A stretch of DNA of 13,272 bases from Candidatus Zixiibacteriota bacterium (GCA_003641425.1 QNAH01000031.1:1-13272), one strand, 5' to 3'. Numbered from the stretch's first letter, positions 1 to 8,109 are shown. Notes: generated by a model from the sequence alone, not told the origin. Numbers and translations are program-made.

Positions 1-333
1 GGCTTTTTCACATAGAGAATTGGAATCTCTGAACTGCCCGAGCAGGAACTTCATATTGGCCAGATTTCGAACAGATTCCGCCGCACCCTTGTAATAATTC
101 TCTTCCAGGAATAGAGACGTGGCCTGATTATAGGCATCCTCTGCCCTGCTCCATTCACCTGTCTGCATGTGGATACGGCCGATCTCTTTCGAAATCTCAC
201 CTCGTATTACCTTGTCGGATTCTGTTTCCTTATGCTTGAGAGCCTCATTCAGAAGTTGGAATGCAACCGTAGTATTGCCCTGCGTCATCCAGTCTCTGGC
301 CAAGTCGAGCAAATGTCGTGCATCGTGCGTCAT
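1..333 (-). CDS. TPR-repeat protein, N-terminal part (runs off the left edge)
   Basis: A minus-strand frame stays open from an ATG at 333 to the window edge, giving 111 residues with no stop. It begins MTHDARHLLDLARDWMTQGN. The residues read as helical hairpins of the tetratricopeptide type: DLARDWMTQGNTTVAFQLLNEAL, then a GRIHMQTGEWSRAEDAYNQA unit at about residues 53-72, then NLANMKFLLGQFRDSNSLCEKA. TPR solenoids bind peptides or partner proteins; no catalytic domain is visible in this part. The start was chosen because GAGAGGTGATC, a near-perfect ribosome binding site, lies just before ATG 333. An in-frame ATG at 369 with a weaker AGGTGG site would add 12 residues. There is no signal peptide, so the protein is probably cytoplasmic unless more domains follow. 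It lies 79 bases downstream of the lipoprotein gene on the same strand and may share its transcript. Confidence 0.8.
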   Translation of the reverse strand, partial: MTHDARHLLDLARDWMTQGNTTVAFQLLNEALKHKETESDKVIRGEISKEIGRIHMQTGEWSRAEDAYNQATSLFLEENYYKGAAESVRNLANMKFLLGQFRDSNSLCEKA

Positions 334-412
334 ACGATCACCTCTCTTTCGGTCTGCACTATCCTTCATACAAGTTACCACCTATTCAGTTACGTTAACT
401 GGTTAAGTCTCC

Positions 413-946
413 TTAATCGGATATCAGACCGTAAGCAGAAAAATGTGTGATGTATGCCGTGACCGTTTTGTCCACGGTGTCAAGTTCACAATCTATAATA
501 TCCCAGTGATCGCTGGCATCATTATACCAGGCCATCTTGATCCTGTCCTCGTCGACACCGGAAAGATCGGCGTCGCGATAACTCATTTTAGCATGAACCG
601 GAACATTAAATACCAGACCATCGGTTCCGAAGTTATTCGCGAAAACAAACATATCCGGAATCGAGATGGAAATAAGAGTATCATTGTTCAACGCCTTGGG
701 AGGAAAGGACAACTCAACATCGAACAGGCTAACCACACCGCCCTGGTCCGCCGAAACGATGACTTCGACATATGCCGAATCACCCAGTATCTTTGCCGCG
801 GACGGAGACCGCTTTAAAAGAACCTGGTTATCCGACTGTTCAGCTTCATCGTTCGCAGTAGGAATCTGCGAACACCCCACGATCCCCACCAGACAAAAAA
901 CCGTAAGGGCCGTGATAATCGCCATGAAACTTCTTCTCTTGGACAT
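413..946 (-). CDS. Lipoprotein with a ZU5-like beta domain
   Basis: 177 residues. The N-terminus has basic residues MSKRR, a hydrophobic stretch, and a lipobox GIVGC with the lipidated cysteine at 25. Serine at +2 suggests outer-membrane sorting under the E. coli rule, which is an inference here. Residues 27-50 are a polar linker. The rest is a beta-rich domain with FPPKALNNDTLISISIP near 81-97 and a closing THFSAYGLI near 168-175. This pattern resembles ZU5-type domains found in many bacterial lipoproteins ('x-P-x-x-A-L-x-x-D-T' followed by a 'HFS-Y' ending). ZU5-like domains are thought to mediate protein contacts; no enzyme activity is indicated. The start is supported by AGGAGA 5-6 bases upstream of ATG 946. 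The gene is followed 79 bases on by the TPR gene on the same strand. The specific role is unknown. Confidence 0.8.
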   Translation of the reverse strand: MSKRRSFMAIITALTVFCLVGIVGCSQIPTANDEAEQSDNQVLLKRSPSAAKILGDSAYVEVIVSADQGGVVSLFDVELSFPPKALNNDTLISISIPDMFVFANNFGTDGLVFNVPVHAKMSYRDADLSGVDEDRIKMAWYNDASDHWDIIDCELDTVDKTVTAYITHFSAYGLISD

Positions 947-1202
947 ACATTCTCCTTTCGATTACCTGTCTTTTTGCTTGTGGGGTTTTTATAATCAATT
1001 ATTATGCCGAATTGCTGACAATTCCCGTATCCTGCAGTATTCTATATTGTTATGAAAATTACCCGACATTTTATTTTGGACCGTAATGACTGCTATCGAG
1101 TATCGATCGGCACAAAATGGACCGCCCCATTTTGAGTAAAATCGCCTCGAATAAATCTATCTGACTGATATTTAAAGAGTTGGGGTAAAATCAGGAAGCG
1201 GT
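947..1202. other. Intergenic region with lipoprotein leader and a hairpin
   Basis: These 256 bases separate two minus-strand genes. They hold the ribosome binding site of the lipoprotein and, on the minus strand near 1017-1022, a TTGTCA that could be a -35 element. The AT-rich bases after it do not give a convincing -10 at 16-18 bases, so no promoter is called. A perfect 8-bp inverted repeat is listed separately. A 27-codon plus-strand frame starting at 1052 has no ribosome binding site and is not considered a gene. Confidence 0.6.
1113..1134. repeat. Perfect inverted repeat CAAAATGG-N6-CCATTTTG
   Basis: Eight base pairs match perfectly around a six-base loop (ACCGCC). The repeat lies 69 bases past the stop of the sigma-54 activator and 167 bases upstream of the lipoprotein start. 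No T-tract follows on either strand, so it is not a classic intrinsic terminator. It could be an operator for the lipoprotein gene, a weak transcript-end hairpin for the activator, or chance. Confidence 0.45.
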
Positions 1203-2624
1203 CTATTTTATACCGGCATTGTTTCGAGTTCGCCTGTCTTCTTCCAAGTTGTTCTCTTCCATGATCCTGCGAAGACGTGCGCGGGAAATGCCCAGTATCC
1301 GGGCGGCTTCTGATCTGTTCCAGTCAACCATGTTAAGAATTTCGCCCGCCACGTATTTTTCGATCTGCCTGAGAGTTATCCCCTGTTCCGGGATTTCGAT
1401 CACAATGCTTCGTCTCTCTCGAAGTTTCACCCGACCGTTCCGCACCGCATTGCCGATCTCTTTGGCACCCACTTTCTTACCGGTACATAATAAGACCGTT
1501 CGCTCGATGACATTTCGCAATTCTCGAACATTGCCGGGCCAATCATGTTCACATAATTTTTTGATGGCCGCGTCGCTGATGATCAGATCTGACTTGTTAT
1601 ATAGTGTACGATAGAAGTCAAAATTGAAAAGAGCCAGTTGCTTTATATCTTCTTTGCGCTCGCGAAGCGACGGCAGGTGAATCGTAATTAAATTTAGACG
1701 AAATAGGAGATCCTCGCGGAATCTATTTTGTTTAACCGCTTCCTCGAGATCGATATTGGTTGCCGCGATGACACGAACATTGATATCTTTTTCTGTGACT
1801 CCACCAACCGGGCGAAGTCTACGATTCTCCAGAATCTTCAGTAATTTGGCCTGGGCCGATATTGACAGATTACCGATTTCATCAAGGAAAATCGTTCCAT
1901 TGTCGGCAAATTCGAACAAACCGATCTTATCCGATTTGGCCCCGGTGAAGGCGCCCCTTTTATGCCCGAAAAGTTCGGACTCAAATAGCTCGTCCGGAAT
2001 GGCCGAACAGTTAATCTCGGTAAAATGTTTATCCTTCCTCACCCCGTTGTAATGCATCACCTTGGCCAGAAGATTCTTTCCGGTTCCGGTCTCTCCGAAC
2101 AAAATCGCATTGGGATAATCGACATCACTAAGATTATCAATGATCTGTTTGATCTCCGATATGCGGCTTGAGTTTCCAATTATGGAATCAAGCGAATACT
2201 TGCTGGCGGTGGAACGCAAATCCGGTTTCCCTTCGGTCGCGTCGGCCGCCGGCTCTACGTACGAAGCCACCCTATCCCGATATTGATCCTGAGTTATAAT
2301 CTCCGAAACGCCCAGTCTGGCAATCTCGATCGTTTGTTCCTTAGATACTGACTCGGCAATGCCTATGATCCGAAGTTTTTCGAATGAGGTGGATAACTCC
2401 CGAAGAAATTCGGGCCGGTTGAAATCTTCGTTTTCCAGATCGATGTAGGCGGTACTGCCGGAATAATCAGCCTCAGGAATAACAGCCGTTTCATTCATGG
2501 TTATAGTTTTACCCCGGCCGGATTTATTCGATCGCAGGCGGTCCCATTCATCAAGAAATAGACTTGCCCCATAGATCATCACACTGGAAGGACAACTTCT
2601 TTCCATAAAAAAAGTTATCGGCAA
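1203..2624 (-). CDS. NtrC-family sigma-54 transcription activator with degenerate receiver
   Basis: 473 residues, the usual size of an NtrC-type activator. Such proteins hydrolyse ATP to remodel sigma-54 RNA polymerase. The AAA+ domain (about 145-380) is intact: Walker A GETGTGKN (177-184), sigma-54 contact loop GAFTGA (224-229), Walker B IFLDEIG (245-251), sensor I RVIAATN (284-290), FREDLLFRL (302-310) and WPGNVREL (362-369). A Fis-type helix-turn-helix ends the protein (about 424-457, SEAARILGISRARLRRIM). Residues 14-125 have the strand/helix rhythm of a response-regulator receiver, but the acidic pair after strand 1 is missing (MIYGAS) and the usual conserved lysine is absent (SEIITQDQ); only D62 in AYIDLEN could be the phosphoacceptor. 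Start is uncertain: TTG 2624, or ATG 2606 (six residues shorter); neither has a strong ribosome binding site. No histidine kinase gene is adjacent. Confidence 0.93.
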   Translation of the reverse strand: MPITFFMERSCPSSVMIYGASLFLDEWDRLRSNKSGRGKTITMNETAVIPEADYSGSTAYIDLENEDFNRPEFLRELSTSFEKLRIIGIAESVSKEQTIEIARLGVSEIITQDQYRDRVASYVEPAADATEGKPDLRSTASKYSLDSIIGNSSRISEIKQIIDNLSDVDYPNAILFGETGTGKNLLAKVMHYNGVRKDKHFTEINCSAIPDELFESELFGHKRGAFTGAKSDKIGLFEFADNGTIFLDEIGNLSISAQAKLLKILENRRLRPVGGVTEKDINVRVIAATNIDLEEAVKQNRFREDLLFRLNLITIHLPSLRERKEDIKQLALFNFDFYRTLYNKSDLIISDAAIKKLCEHDWPGNVRELRNVIERTVLLCTGKKVGAKEIGNAVRNGRVKLRERRSIVIEIPEQGITLRQIEKYVAGEILNMVDWNRSEAARILGISRARLRRIMEENNLEEDRRTRNNAGIK

Positions 2625-2817
2625 TTTCCCGATTCAATTAAGAAAACCGGCCTTTGCCGCCCCGAAAAGACGGTTCCAAATATTCCAGGGAATTGATGAT
2701 CTGGCATAACTCCATCTATAATAACGGATTAGTGTCGATTTGGGATTTTTTTGTTGATTGTACTGCAAGATTTGATAATCGTTTTTGTATAAATATATGA
2801 ACACGAGGAGGTGTTTT
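2625..2817. promoter_or_regulatory. Divergent intergenic region between the activator and the DUF4139 gene
   Basis: 193 bases that must carry the start signals of two divergent genes. For the rightward gene there is a candidate promoter (listed separately) and a strong AGGAGGTG site. For the leftward activator gene no convincing -35/-10 pair or ribosome binding site was found. A TGGCAT at 2702-2707 resembles the -24 half of a sigma-54 promoter, but the -12 GC is missing. Confidence 0.5.
2751..2779 (+). promoter_or_regulatory. Candidate sigma-70 promoter for the DUF4139 gene
   Basis: TTGTTG (2751-2756) and GATAAT (2774-2779) are separated by 17 bases. The -10 matches 5 of 6 consensus bases, the -35 only 3 of 6. 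It sits 38 bases upstream of the chosen start, and a GAGGAGGTG ribosome binding site follows. Confidence 0.35.
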
Positions 2818-4179
2818 ATGGGAAGAACAGGATTGATAGGAATTTCCCTGTTTACGCTTTTAGTTGTAATCGGGACGGCAGGCGCCGATGATATATCCAT
2901 TACTGTATATAACAGTAATCTGGGGGTGGTGCATGAAACCAGGGTCCTTGAATTCGAAAAAGGCGACGGCAATGTTTCATTTACCGATGTTCCCTCGCAA
3001 ATCGATCCGACCTCGGTCGGTTTCGAGCTGGTCGATCCCGGAAAATCGGTGGCCATTCTCGAACAGAATTATGCCTATGATCTGGTATCTCCGGAAAAAA
3101 TATATTCTAAATATGTTGACCGCAAAATCGATCTTTTCGACGAAACCGGAAATATGTTCAGCGGTACCCTGCTTTCGTTTTCGGGTGGAGCTTTTGTCCT
3201 CCAGGGTGATAACGGACGGGTCCAGACCATCCGTACAGAGCAGGTCGTCAATGCCAATTTCCCGGATTTACCCGAAGGGCTGATTACCCGCCCCACCCTG
3301 TTCTGGTTATACAGTTCCGATTTTTCCGGACAGGCCGACTGCAAAGTCAGCTATCAGACCGCCGGCATCGATTGGACCGCAGAATATGTCGGAATACTGT
3401 CTGAGGACGAAAAAAAACTCAACTTGACCGGCTGGTCTTCCATCAATAATCGTTCAGGAGCCACATACAAAGAGGCAACCCTGAAACTTATTGCAGGAGA
3501 TATTCACCGCGCGCCCGAAGCGCGCACCCGCCCGAGGGGGATGCTCGATGAGGCCGTCATGCTGAAAGCGGCCGCACCCGGATTCGAAGAAAAGGAGATT
3601 TTCGAATACCATATGTACACTCTGCCGCGAAAAGCCACCATTGCTGACAATGAGATAAAACAGATCTCGCTTTTCGAACCGGCATCGACCGATGTTAAAA
3701 AAGAGTACTACTATCAACCTGAGATTAATAATAAAAAAGTGAAAGTGTCGGTCGAATTTGTCAATTCGAAAACCTCCGGGCTCGGAATACCGCTTCCCGC
3801 CGGTCGGGCAAGAATTTTTAAAGCTGATGATGACGGCTCGATGATTCTCCTCGGAGAAGATAAAATCGATCATACGCCGCGCGATGAAGAGGTGAAACTG
3901 ACTATAGGTTATGCTTTTGATATATCGACTGAGGAAAAAATAACCGGTTATGACAAAATTTCTCCCCAGGTCGAGGAGCGCCGCTATGAAATTGAATTGC
4001 GCAATCACAAAAAAGAGAACGTCACAATAAATGTGGAAAAAAGGCTGTATGGCGACTGGGACATAACACAATCGAGTCATAAGTATAATGTAAAGGACGC
4101 CAACACAATAACATTCGATGTGTCGGTGAATTCGAATGCTGGACAAACGATCAAATTTACCGTTCGGACATCAAGATAA
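2818..4179 (+). CDS. Secreted DUF4139 domain protein
   Basis: 453 residues from the ATG at 2818, chosen because GAGGAGGTG lies six bases upstream and because it puts a clean signal peptide at the N-terminus (MGRTGLIGISLFTLLVVIGT, likely cut after AGA at 23). An upstream in-frame start at 2785 would bury that site. The mature protein begins with a beta-rich part, with YNSNLGVVHETR at 31-42 and DVPSQIDPTSVGFE at 57-70, as in proteins carrying DUF4139. The C-terminal part (about 180-453) fits DUF4139: DWTAEYVGIL (185-194), LTGWSSINNRSG (203-214) and YEIELRNHKKENVTINVEKR (390-409). The family is found in envelope proteins of unknown function; the Pfam name 'mucoidy inhibitor'-like for relatives is only a weak hint. 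No catalytic residues stand out. The next gene begins 93 bases on, with its own promoter; the two may form an envelope pair. Confidence 0.9.
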   Translation: MGRTGLIGISLFTLLVVIGTAGADDISITVYNSNLGVVHETRVLEFEKGDGNVSFTDVPSQIDPTSVGFELVDPGKSVAILEQNYAYDLVSPEKIYSKYVDRKIDLFDETGNMFSGTLLSFSGGAFVLQGDNGRVQTIRTEQVVNANFPDLPEGLITRPTLFWLYSSDFSGQADCKVSYQTAGIDWTAEYVGILSEDEKKLNLTGWSSINNRSGATYKEATLKLIAGDIHRAPEARTRPRGMLDEAVMLKAAAPGFEEKEIFEYHMYTLPRKATIADNEIKQISLFEPASTDVKKEYYYQPEINNKKVKVSVEFVNSKTSGLGIPLPAGRARIFKADDDGSMILLGEDKIDHTPRDEEVKLTIGYAFDISTEEKITGYDKISPQVEERRYEIELRNHKKENVTINVEKRLYGDWDITQSSHKYNVKDANTITFDVSVNSNAGQTIKFTVRTSR

Positions 4180-4193
4180 AAATTTGTTGAGGG

Positions 4194-4222
4194 TTGACAT
4201 AACCGGCAAAAGATGTTAAATT
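4194..4222 (+). promoter_or_regulatory. Sigma-70 promoter for the secreted TPR gene
   Basis: A perfect -35 TTGACA (4194-4199) is followed after exactly 17 bases by TAAATT (4217-4222), which matches 4 of 6 consensus bases. It starts 14 bases past the stop of the DUF4139 gene and 50 bases before the TPR start codon, so the TPR gene can be transcribed on its own as well as by readthrough. Confidence 0.55.
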
Positions 4223-4272
4223 CGCCAACTAAATTGAGAGGTTACCGGCCAACTGTCCAAGAGGAGGAAGTT

Positions 4273-5655
4273 ATGAAGTATCTTAGATATCTGACAGTGT
4301 TTATTTTGATCGTGATGACTGCTATCCCCGTTCTGGCCGGAAGAAGGGAAGCAATCAAAAGTGAAGGCGCCCTGCTGTCATCGGCAAAAATTGCGCTGTA
4401 CGCCAATCCCCCGCGCGTCGAGGAAGCCCTGGAACTGGTAAATACCGTATTGTCGGAACACGGCCCCCATCCGGAAGCATTTTACTACAAGGGCAACATA
4501 TTCGGCGAATATGCCAATCAGGAATATGATCTGGAAAAGAAAATTGCCTTCCTTGATACAATGTCACTCTTCTACGATTCCCTGTCCTTGAGTTGCAATA
4601 ACAAGGACGTCAAGAAAAAATGGAAGAAAAAATGCGATGATTTCATCAAGACCGTCGATTCGGTAAAGGCCTATTACTGGCGTGACAATTACAATAACGG
4701 GGTTCAGATACTGGGCAATCTCGATGATAAGTATGATAACGATATAAATAATGCCTTTGACTCGACCGCAAAGGAAGCCGCAATAGCGGCCAAGGCCGCC
4801 GCCATCGACAGCACAAAATTATATTTCAGGGCCGCGATTCTTGTCATACCCGACAGTTCGCGATGTTATGAAGGACTCGGATTGGTCTATGACCGCGAGG
4901 GCATCTATGATTCCTCCGCCATATGGTTTACCAAGGCTCATGAAATGAAACCGGATGACCCCAATATGGTTCAGAATATTGCCTATGCCTATATCCAGAT
5001 GCGCGACTGGGGAAATGCCGTCAAGTGGTTCACCAAACTGACCGACATGATTCCGGACGACGGCGGCACCATGATGAATATCGCCGCTTGTTATAACAAC
5101 CTCGAGCAGTACGATTCGGCCCATGTGTACAACATGAAGGCTCTTGCCATAAATCCAAACGATCCTGTTGCAAATATCGACATCGGCAAATACTGGCTTG
5201 TCAATTCTCGGGTTTACTCCGACTCAGTGAAACATTACCAGGATATTGAGGATACTGAAGGCGCCAAGAGAAATATAGCTCTTCGTGATCAGATGTTCGA
5301 CTCTTCCTCGGTCTATTTCAAAAAGGGACTCGAACTGGATCCCGAAAATATGGATGCTTTGACAAACTTCGGCATTGTCAGCCTTATCCGCGGAAATTAT
5401 GAAGATGCTCTGAGTGTTTTTCAGAAGCTGTCTGAACTCGAACCGTTTGTTAAAGAACACTGGATCGACCAGGGTGATTGCCTGATTCAACTGCAGAAAT
5501 TCGAAGAAGCTATTGCTCCTTTTGAAAAAGCCTCCGAACTCGACCCTGGTGATCCCAAAATTTGGAATGTCCTGAGTGAACTGTATACTTCATCAGGGCA
5601 AACCGAAAAGGCCAAAGAGGCCAAAGCAAAAGCAACCGAACTGGAAAATCTGTAA
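4273..5655 (+). CDS. Secreted TPR-repeat protein
   Basis: 460 residues from ATG 4273, chosen for the GAGGAGG site just upstream and the signal peptide it exposes (MKYLRYLTVFILIVMTAIPV, probably cut near LAG at 21-23). An earlier start at 4213 would put 20 polar residues before it. After an N-terminal helical region (about 30-135) containing an alanine/lysine-rich stretch (168-178), TPR units follow: about 197-230 (CYEGLGLVYDREGIYDSSAI), 231-264, 265-298, a less regular insert (299-345), then 346-360, 361-394, 395-428 and 429-458. Several end in the usual D-P or N-P turn (MKPDDP, INPNDP, LDPENM, LDPGDP). It should be periplasmic or envelope-associated and act as a scaffold for other proteins; the partner is not visible. 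It is followed by a strong intrinsic terminator. Confidence 0.9.
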   Translation: MKYLRYLTVFILIVMTAIPVLAGRREAIKSEGALLSSAKIALYANPPRVEEALELVNTVLSEHGPHPEAFYYKGNIFGEYANQEYDLEKKIAFLDTMSLFYDSLSLSCNNKDVKKKWKKKCDDFIKTVDSVKAYYWRDNYNNGVQILGNLDDKYDNDINNAFDSTAKEAAIAAKAAAIDSTKLYFRAAILVIPDSSRCYEGLGLVYDREGIYDSSAIWFTKAHEMKPDDPNMVQNIAYAYIQMRDWGNAVKWFTKLTDMIPDDGGTMMNIAACYNNLEQYDSAHVYNMKALAINPNDPVANIDIGKYWLVNSRVYSDSVKHYQDIEDTEGAKRNIALRDQMFDSSSVYFKKGLELDPENMDALTNFGIVSLIRGNYEDALSVFQKLSELEPFVKEHWIDQGDCLIQLQKFEEAIAPFEKASELDPGDPKIWNVLSELYTSSGQTEKAKEAKAKATELENL

Positions 5656-5674
5656 TTTATTTTCTGTAATTTTT

Positions 5675-5705
5675 AAGGCAGGTCTTCTGGGCCTGCCTTT
5701 TTTTT
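5675..5705 (+). terminator. Intrinsic terminator after the TPR gene
   Basis: AAGGCAGG (5675-5682) pairs perfectly with CCTGCCTT (5692-5699), and the second arm runs into eight Ts (5698-5705). This is a textbook Rho-independent terminator 20 bases past the TPR stop codon. Its T-tract ends two bases before the priA start codon, so it also occupies the space where a priA leader would lie. Confidence 0.9.
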
Positions 5706-5707
5706 CG

Positions 5708-8104
5708 ATGAAACAACCATTATTAAATATCGCGGTGCCCAATACTCCCAACAGGCTGTTTACCTATCTGGGATTCGATTCTGTTGAAAAACAACTCCGG
5801 CCCGGCCAGAGAGTGATAATCCCTTTCGGTCGGCGGCAGGTAATCGGCTACTTCATAGAAACCACCGATAAAAAACCGAAAGCGGCTCTGAAGCCGATTA
5901 TAGAAATCCTCGATCCGAAACCCATTTTTAACAATGAGCTTTATGGATTCCTCAAATGGATGGCATCGTACTATTTTGTCAATCCTGCCGATGTTTTCAA
6001 TGCGGCCCTGCCCCCGGGGATGCGCAAAATAAAGAAACCGCACTATATCATATCAGACGATATCGATGACTTATTACCCGGTTTTGATATCCCGGAAAAT
6101 CTGATAAATAAATTCCGAAAAAAATCTATTATAAATACTCGTGATGTAAATTTCATCGAAAAGACTGCACCTGGACTTTTCCGGGAAATGATAGATATTG
6201 AGGTTGTCAGGCCGGTCTGGATTGATTCTGCAGGCCGAACTGATGGTGCCCTGCTTGGATATGAGATCGATTCCGGTATCGTCGATGATGATAAATTGAG
6301 TGAACAGACGGTCAATTACCTTTTATCAAAAAAGCTGTTCAAAAAGGCCGAGATTATTGATTCAGGTATAAGTGATTACCGCTTCAGGAAATTGATCGAG
6401 TCCGAGGTGATTAAGCCGGTTTATGGATTACCCGACCTTTTCGGATATTTCAAACCGCGCCACAATCTGGATCGAATCGAGCCGACAGACGAGCAATCAA
6501 GTGCGGTCAAAACAGTTGTCTCGAAACTCGGCACTTTCGCCCCATATCTATTGTATGGTATTACCGGATCGGGCAAAACACTGGTCTATTGTCATACCGC
6601 TCGTGAAACCCTGAAACGCGGGCAAACTGTCCTTGTCCTGGTCCCTGAAATTGCTCTGGCCGGGACCTTGTTGGGTTATTTTAAAAGCTTTTTCGGCAAT
6701 GAAATCGCCTTACTGCATTCGGCCCTTGGCACAAAGGAGCGAATACTTGTCTGGCAGAATATCAAAAACGGCCGTTATAAAATAGTCATCGGCGCCCGTT
6801 CCGCAATATTCGCACCGTTAGAAAATATCGGTCTGATAATTGTTGACGAGGAACATGACGAATCATACAAACAGGACGACCCGGCGCCGCGGTTCCAGGC
6901 CCGCGATGCCGCCGTGATGCGAGCCAAAATGGCCGATGTACCTGTCGTCCTTGGTTCGGCGTCACCCTCGATAGAATCCTTTCACAATGCCGAGCGGAAA
7001 CGCTACCGTCTTCTCAAACTGACCCGCCGCCCCGAGGAAGCCGCTATCCCGCTGGTCAGCCTGATAGACTTATGCCGCGAGCCGTTCCCGCATGACAATC
7101 CTTTTTTCACTCGAACGATGATTTCGAAAATAAAAAAGTCTCTCAGCGGCGATCAACAGGTTATCCTGTATTTAAACCGCCGCGGCTTCTCGCCGAGAAT
7201 AAAATGCACCGACTGCGGTCATACACCGGAATGTCCGCACTGCAATATCAGCCTGTCGTATCACAAATCCGGGAATCGTTTGATGTGCCATTTCTGCGGC
7301 TATATCAAAACGGGCTATGATACCTGCGACTCCTGCGGGGGCGACAGCTTTGTTTATCTTGGCACAGGGACTCAGAAAATCGAAGACAAGCTCGGCGAAT
7401 TGATCAAGGAGGCCAAAATTGTTCGTCTTGATTCCGACAGTGCTTCGGGGCGTGAAAAGGCACATCTGATCCTGTCCAATTTCGCTTCGAAAAAATACAA
7501 TCTTCTTCTCGGAACCCAGATGGTTACCAAGGGGATAGATTTCCCCGATGTCTCATTGGTGGGAGTGCTGATGGCCGATATCGGGATGGATATGCCCGAT
7601 TTCCGGGCCTCGGAGAAATTGTTTGCCAAATTGATACAGGTCGCCGGACGATCCGGACGAGGTATTATACCCGGCGAAGTGGTCATTCAGACCTACAGGC
7701 CGGAACGGGACCTTATAGACGATGCCGCCCGGCAGGATTACGATACCTTCTATGCCCGGGAAATACAATCCCGAAAAGAACTGCTCTATCCGCCCTTCTC
7801 GCATCTGGTCAATTTCAGGTTTGCATCGAAGAAAGAAGATATTTCGATAAAACAATCATTTGATTTCAGGAACAAACTTGAAGAGAGACTGGACGGAACC
7901 GGTCTGAAGGTGCAAATACTCGGCCCCGCTCCCTGCCCGCTTTATCGCCTTCGCGGGATGTACCGCCGGCACCTCTTTGTAAAAACAAAATCGATTCTTA
8001 AGTTTATCGCCTTTCTAAGAGACTGGGAACTGGTCGATACCAACTACGGCCTGACGTCATCAGTCAGGCTTACCATCGACATCGATCCCTATGATATGAT
8101 GTAA
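5708..8104 (+). CDS. priA: Primosomal protein N' (PriA), replication-restart helicase
   Basis: 798 residues, within the family range. PriA is a cytoplasmic 3'-5' superfamily 2 helicase that recognises stalled forks and reloads the replicative helicase. The N-terminal 3'-end DNA-binding domain is clear (about 1-105: FTYLGFD, RPGQRVIIPFGRR, ASYYFVNPADVFNAALPPGMR). Walker A is GITGSGKT (284-291), the DEEH box is D380-H383 in VDEEHDESYKQ, and GSASPSIES follows. Eight zinc-binding cysteines are all present: C500, C503, C509, C512, C527, C530, C540, C543. The helicase C part has LLGTQMVTKGIDFP and QVAGRSGRG. The reading frame is open upstream to 5576, but that overlaps the TPR gene and encodes no family residues, so ATG 5708 (MKQPLLNIAVPN) is used. 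No ribosome binding site precedes it; the terminator fills the leader. The gene converges on the next with five bases between stops. Confidence 0.97.
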   Translation: MKQPLLNIAVPNTPNRLFTYLGFDSVEKQLRPGQRVIIPFGRRQVIGYFIETTDKKPKAALKPIIEILDPKPIFNNELYGFLKWMASYYFVNPADVFNAALPPGMRKIKKPHYIISDDIDDLLPGFDIPENLINKFRKKSIINTRDVNFIEKTAPGLFREMIDIEVVRPVWIDSAGRTDGALLGYEIDSGIVDDDKLSEQTVNYLLSKKLFKKAEIIDSGISDYRFRKLIESEVIKPVYGLPDLFGYFKPRHNLDRIEPTDEQSSAVKTVVSKLGTFAPYLLYGITGSGKTLVYCHTARETLKRGQTVLVLVPEIALAGTLLGYFKSFFGNEIALLHSALGTKERILVWQNIKNGRYKIVIGARSAIFAPLENIGLIIVDEEHDESYKQDDPAPRFQARDAAVMRAKMADVPVVLGSASPSIESFHNAERKRYRLLKLTRRPEEAAIPLVSLIDLCREPFPHDNPFFTRTMISKIKKSLSGDQQVILYLNRRGFSPRIKCTDCGHTPECPHCNISLSYHKSGNRLMCHFCGYIKTGYDTCDSCGGDSFVYLGTGTQKIEDKLGELIKEAKIVRLDSDSASGREKAHLILSNFASKKYNLLLGTQMVTKGIDFPDVSLVGVLMADIGMDMPDFRASEKLFAKLIQVAGRSGRGIIPGEVVIQTYRPERDLIDDAARQDYDTFYAREIQSRKELLYPPFSHLVNFRFASKKEDISIKQSFDFRNKLEERLDGTGLKVQILGPAPCPLYRLRGMYRRHLFVKTKSILKFIAFLRDWELVDTNYGLTSSVRLTIDIDPYDMM

Positions 8105-8109
8105 TGATC

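Noticed and set aside
1052..1135. A 27-codon plus-strand frame beginning MKITRHFILD
   Set aside because: It has no ribosome binding site, no recognisable promoter and no features of a small protein family.
2702..2717. TGGCAT resembling a sigma-54 promoter
   Set aside because: The -24 part is close, but the required GC at -12 is missing (TC is found instead).
2634..3056. A 140-codon minus-strand open frame overlapping the divergent promoter region
   Set aside because: It covers the start of the DUF4139 gene on the opposite strand, has low-complexity Ser/Thr content and matches no family.
3454..4146. A 230-codon open frame on the minus strand
   Set aside because: It lies wholly antisense to the DUF4139 gene, whose signal peptide, ribosome binding site and family motifs are clear. 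The antisense protein has no family resemblance.
5576..5707. Upstream extension of the priA frame
   Set aside because: These codons lie inside the TPR gene and its terminator, encode Lys/Pro-rich sequence unlike any PriA, and the PriA N-terminal domain begins properly at 5708.
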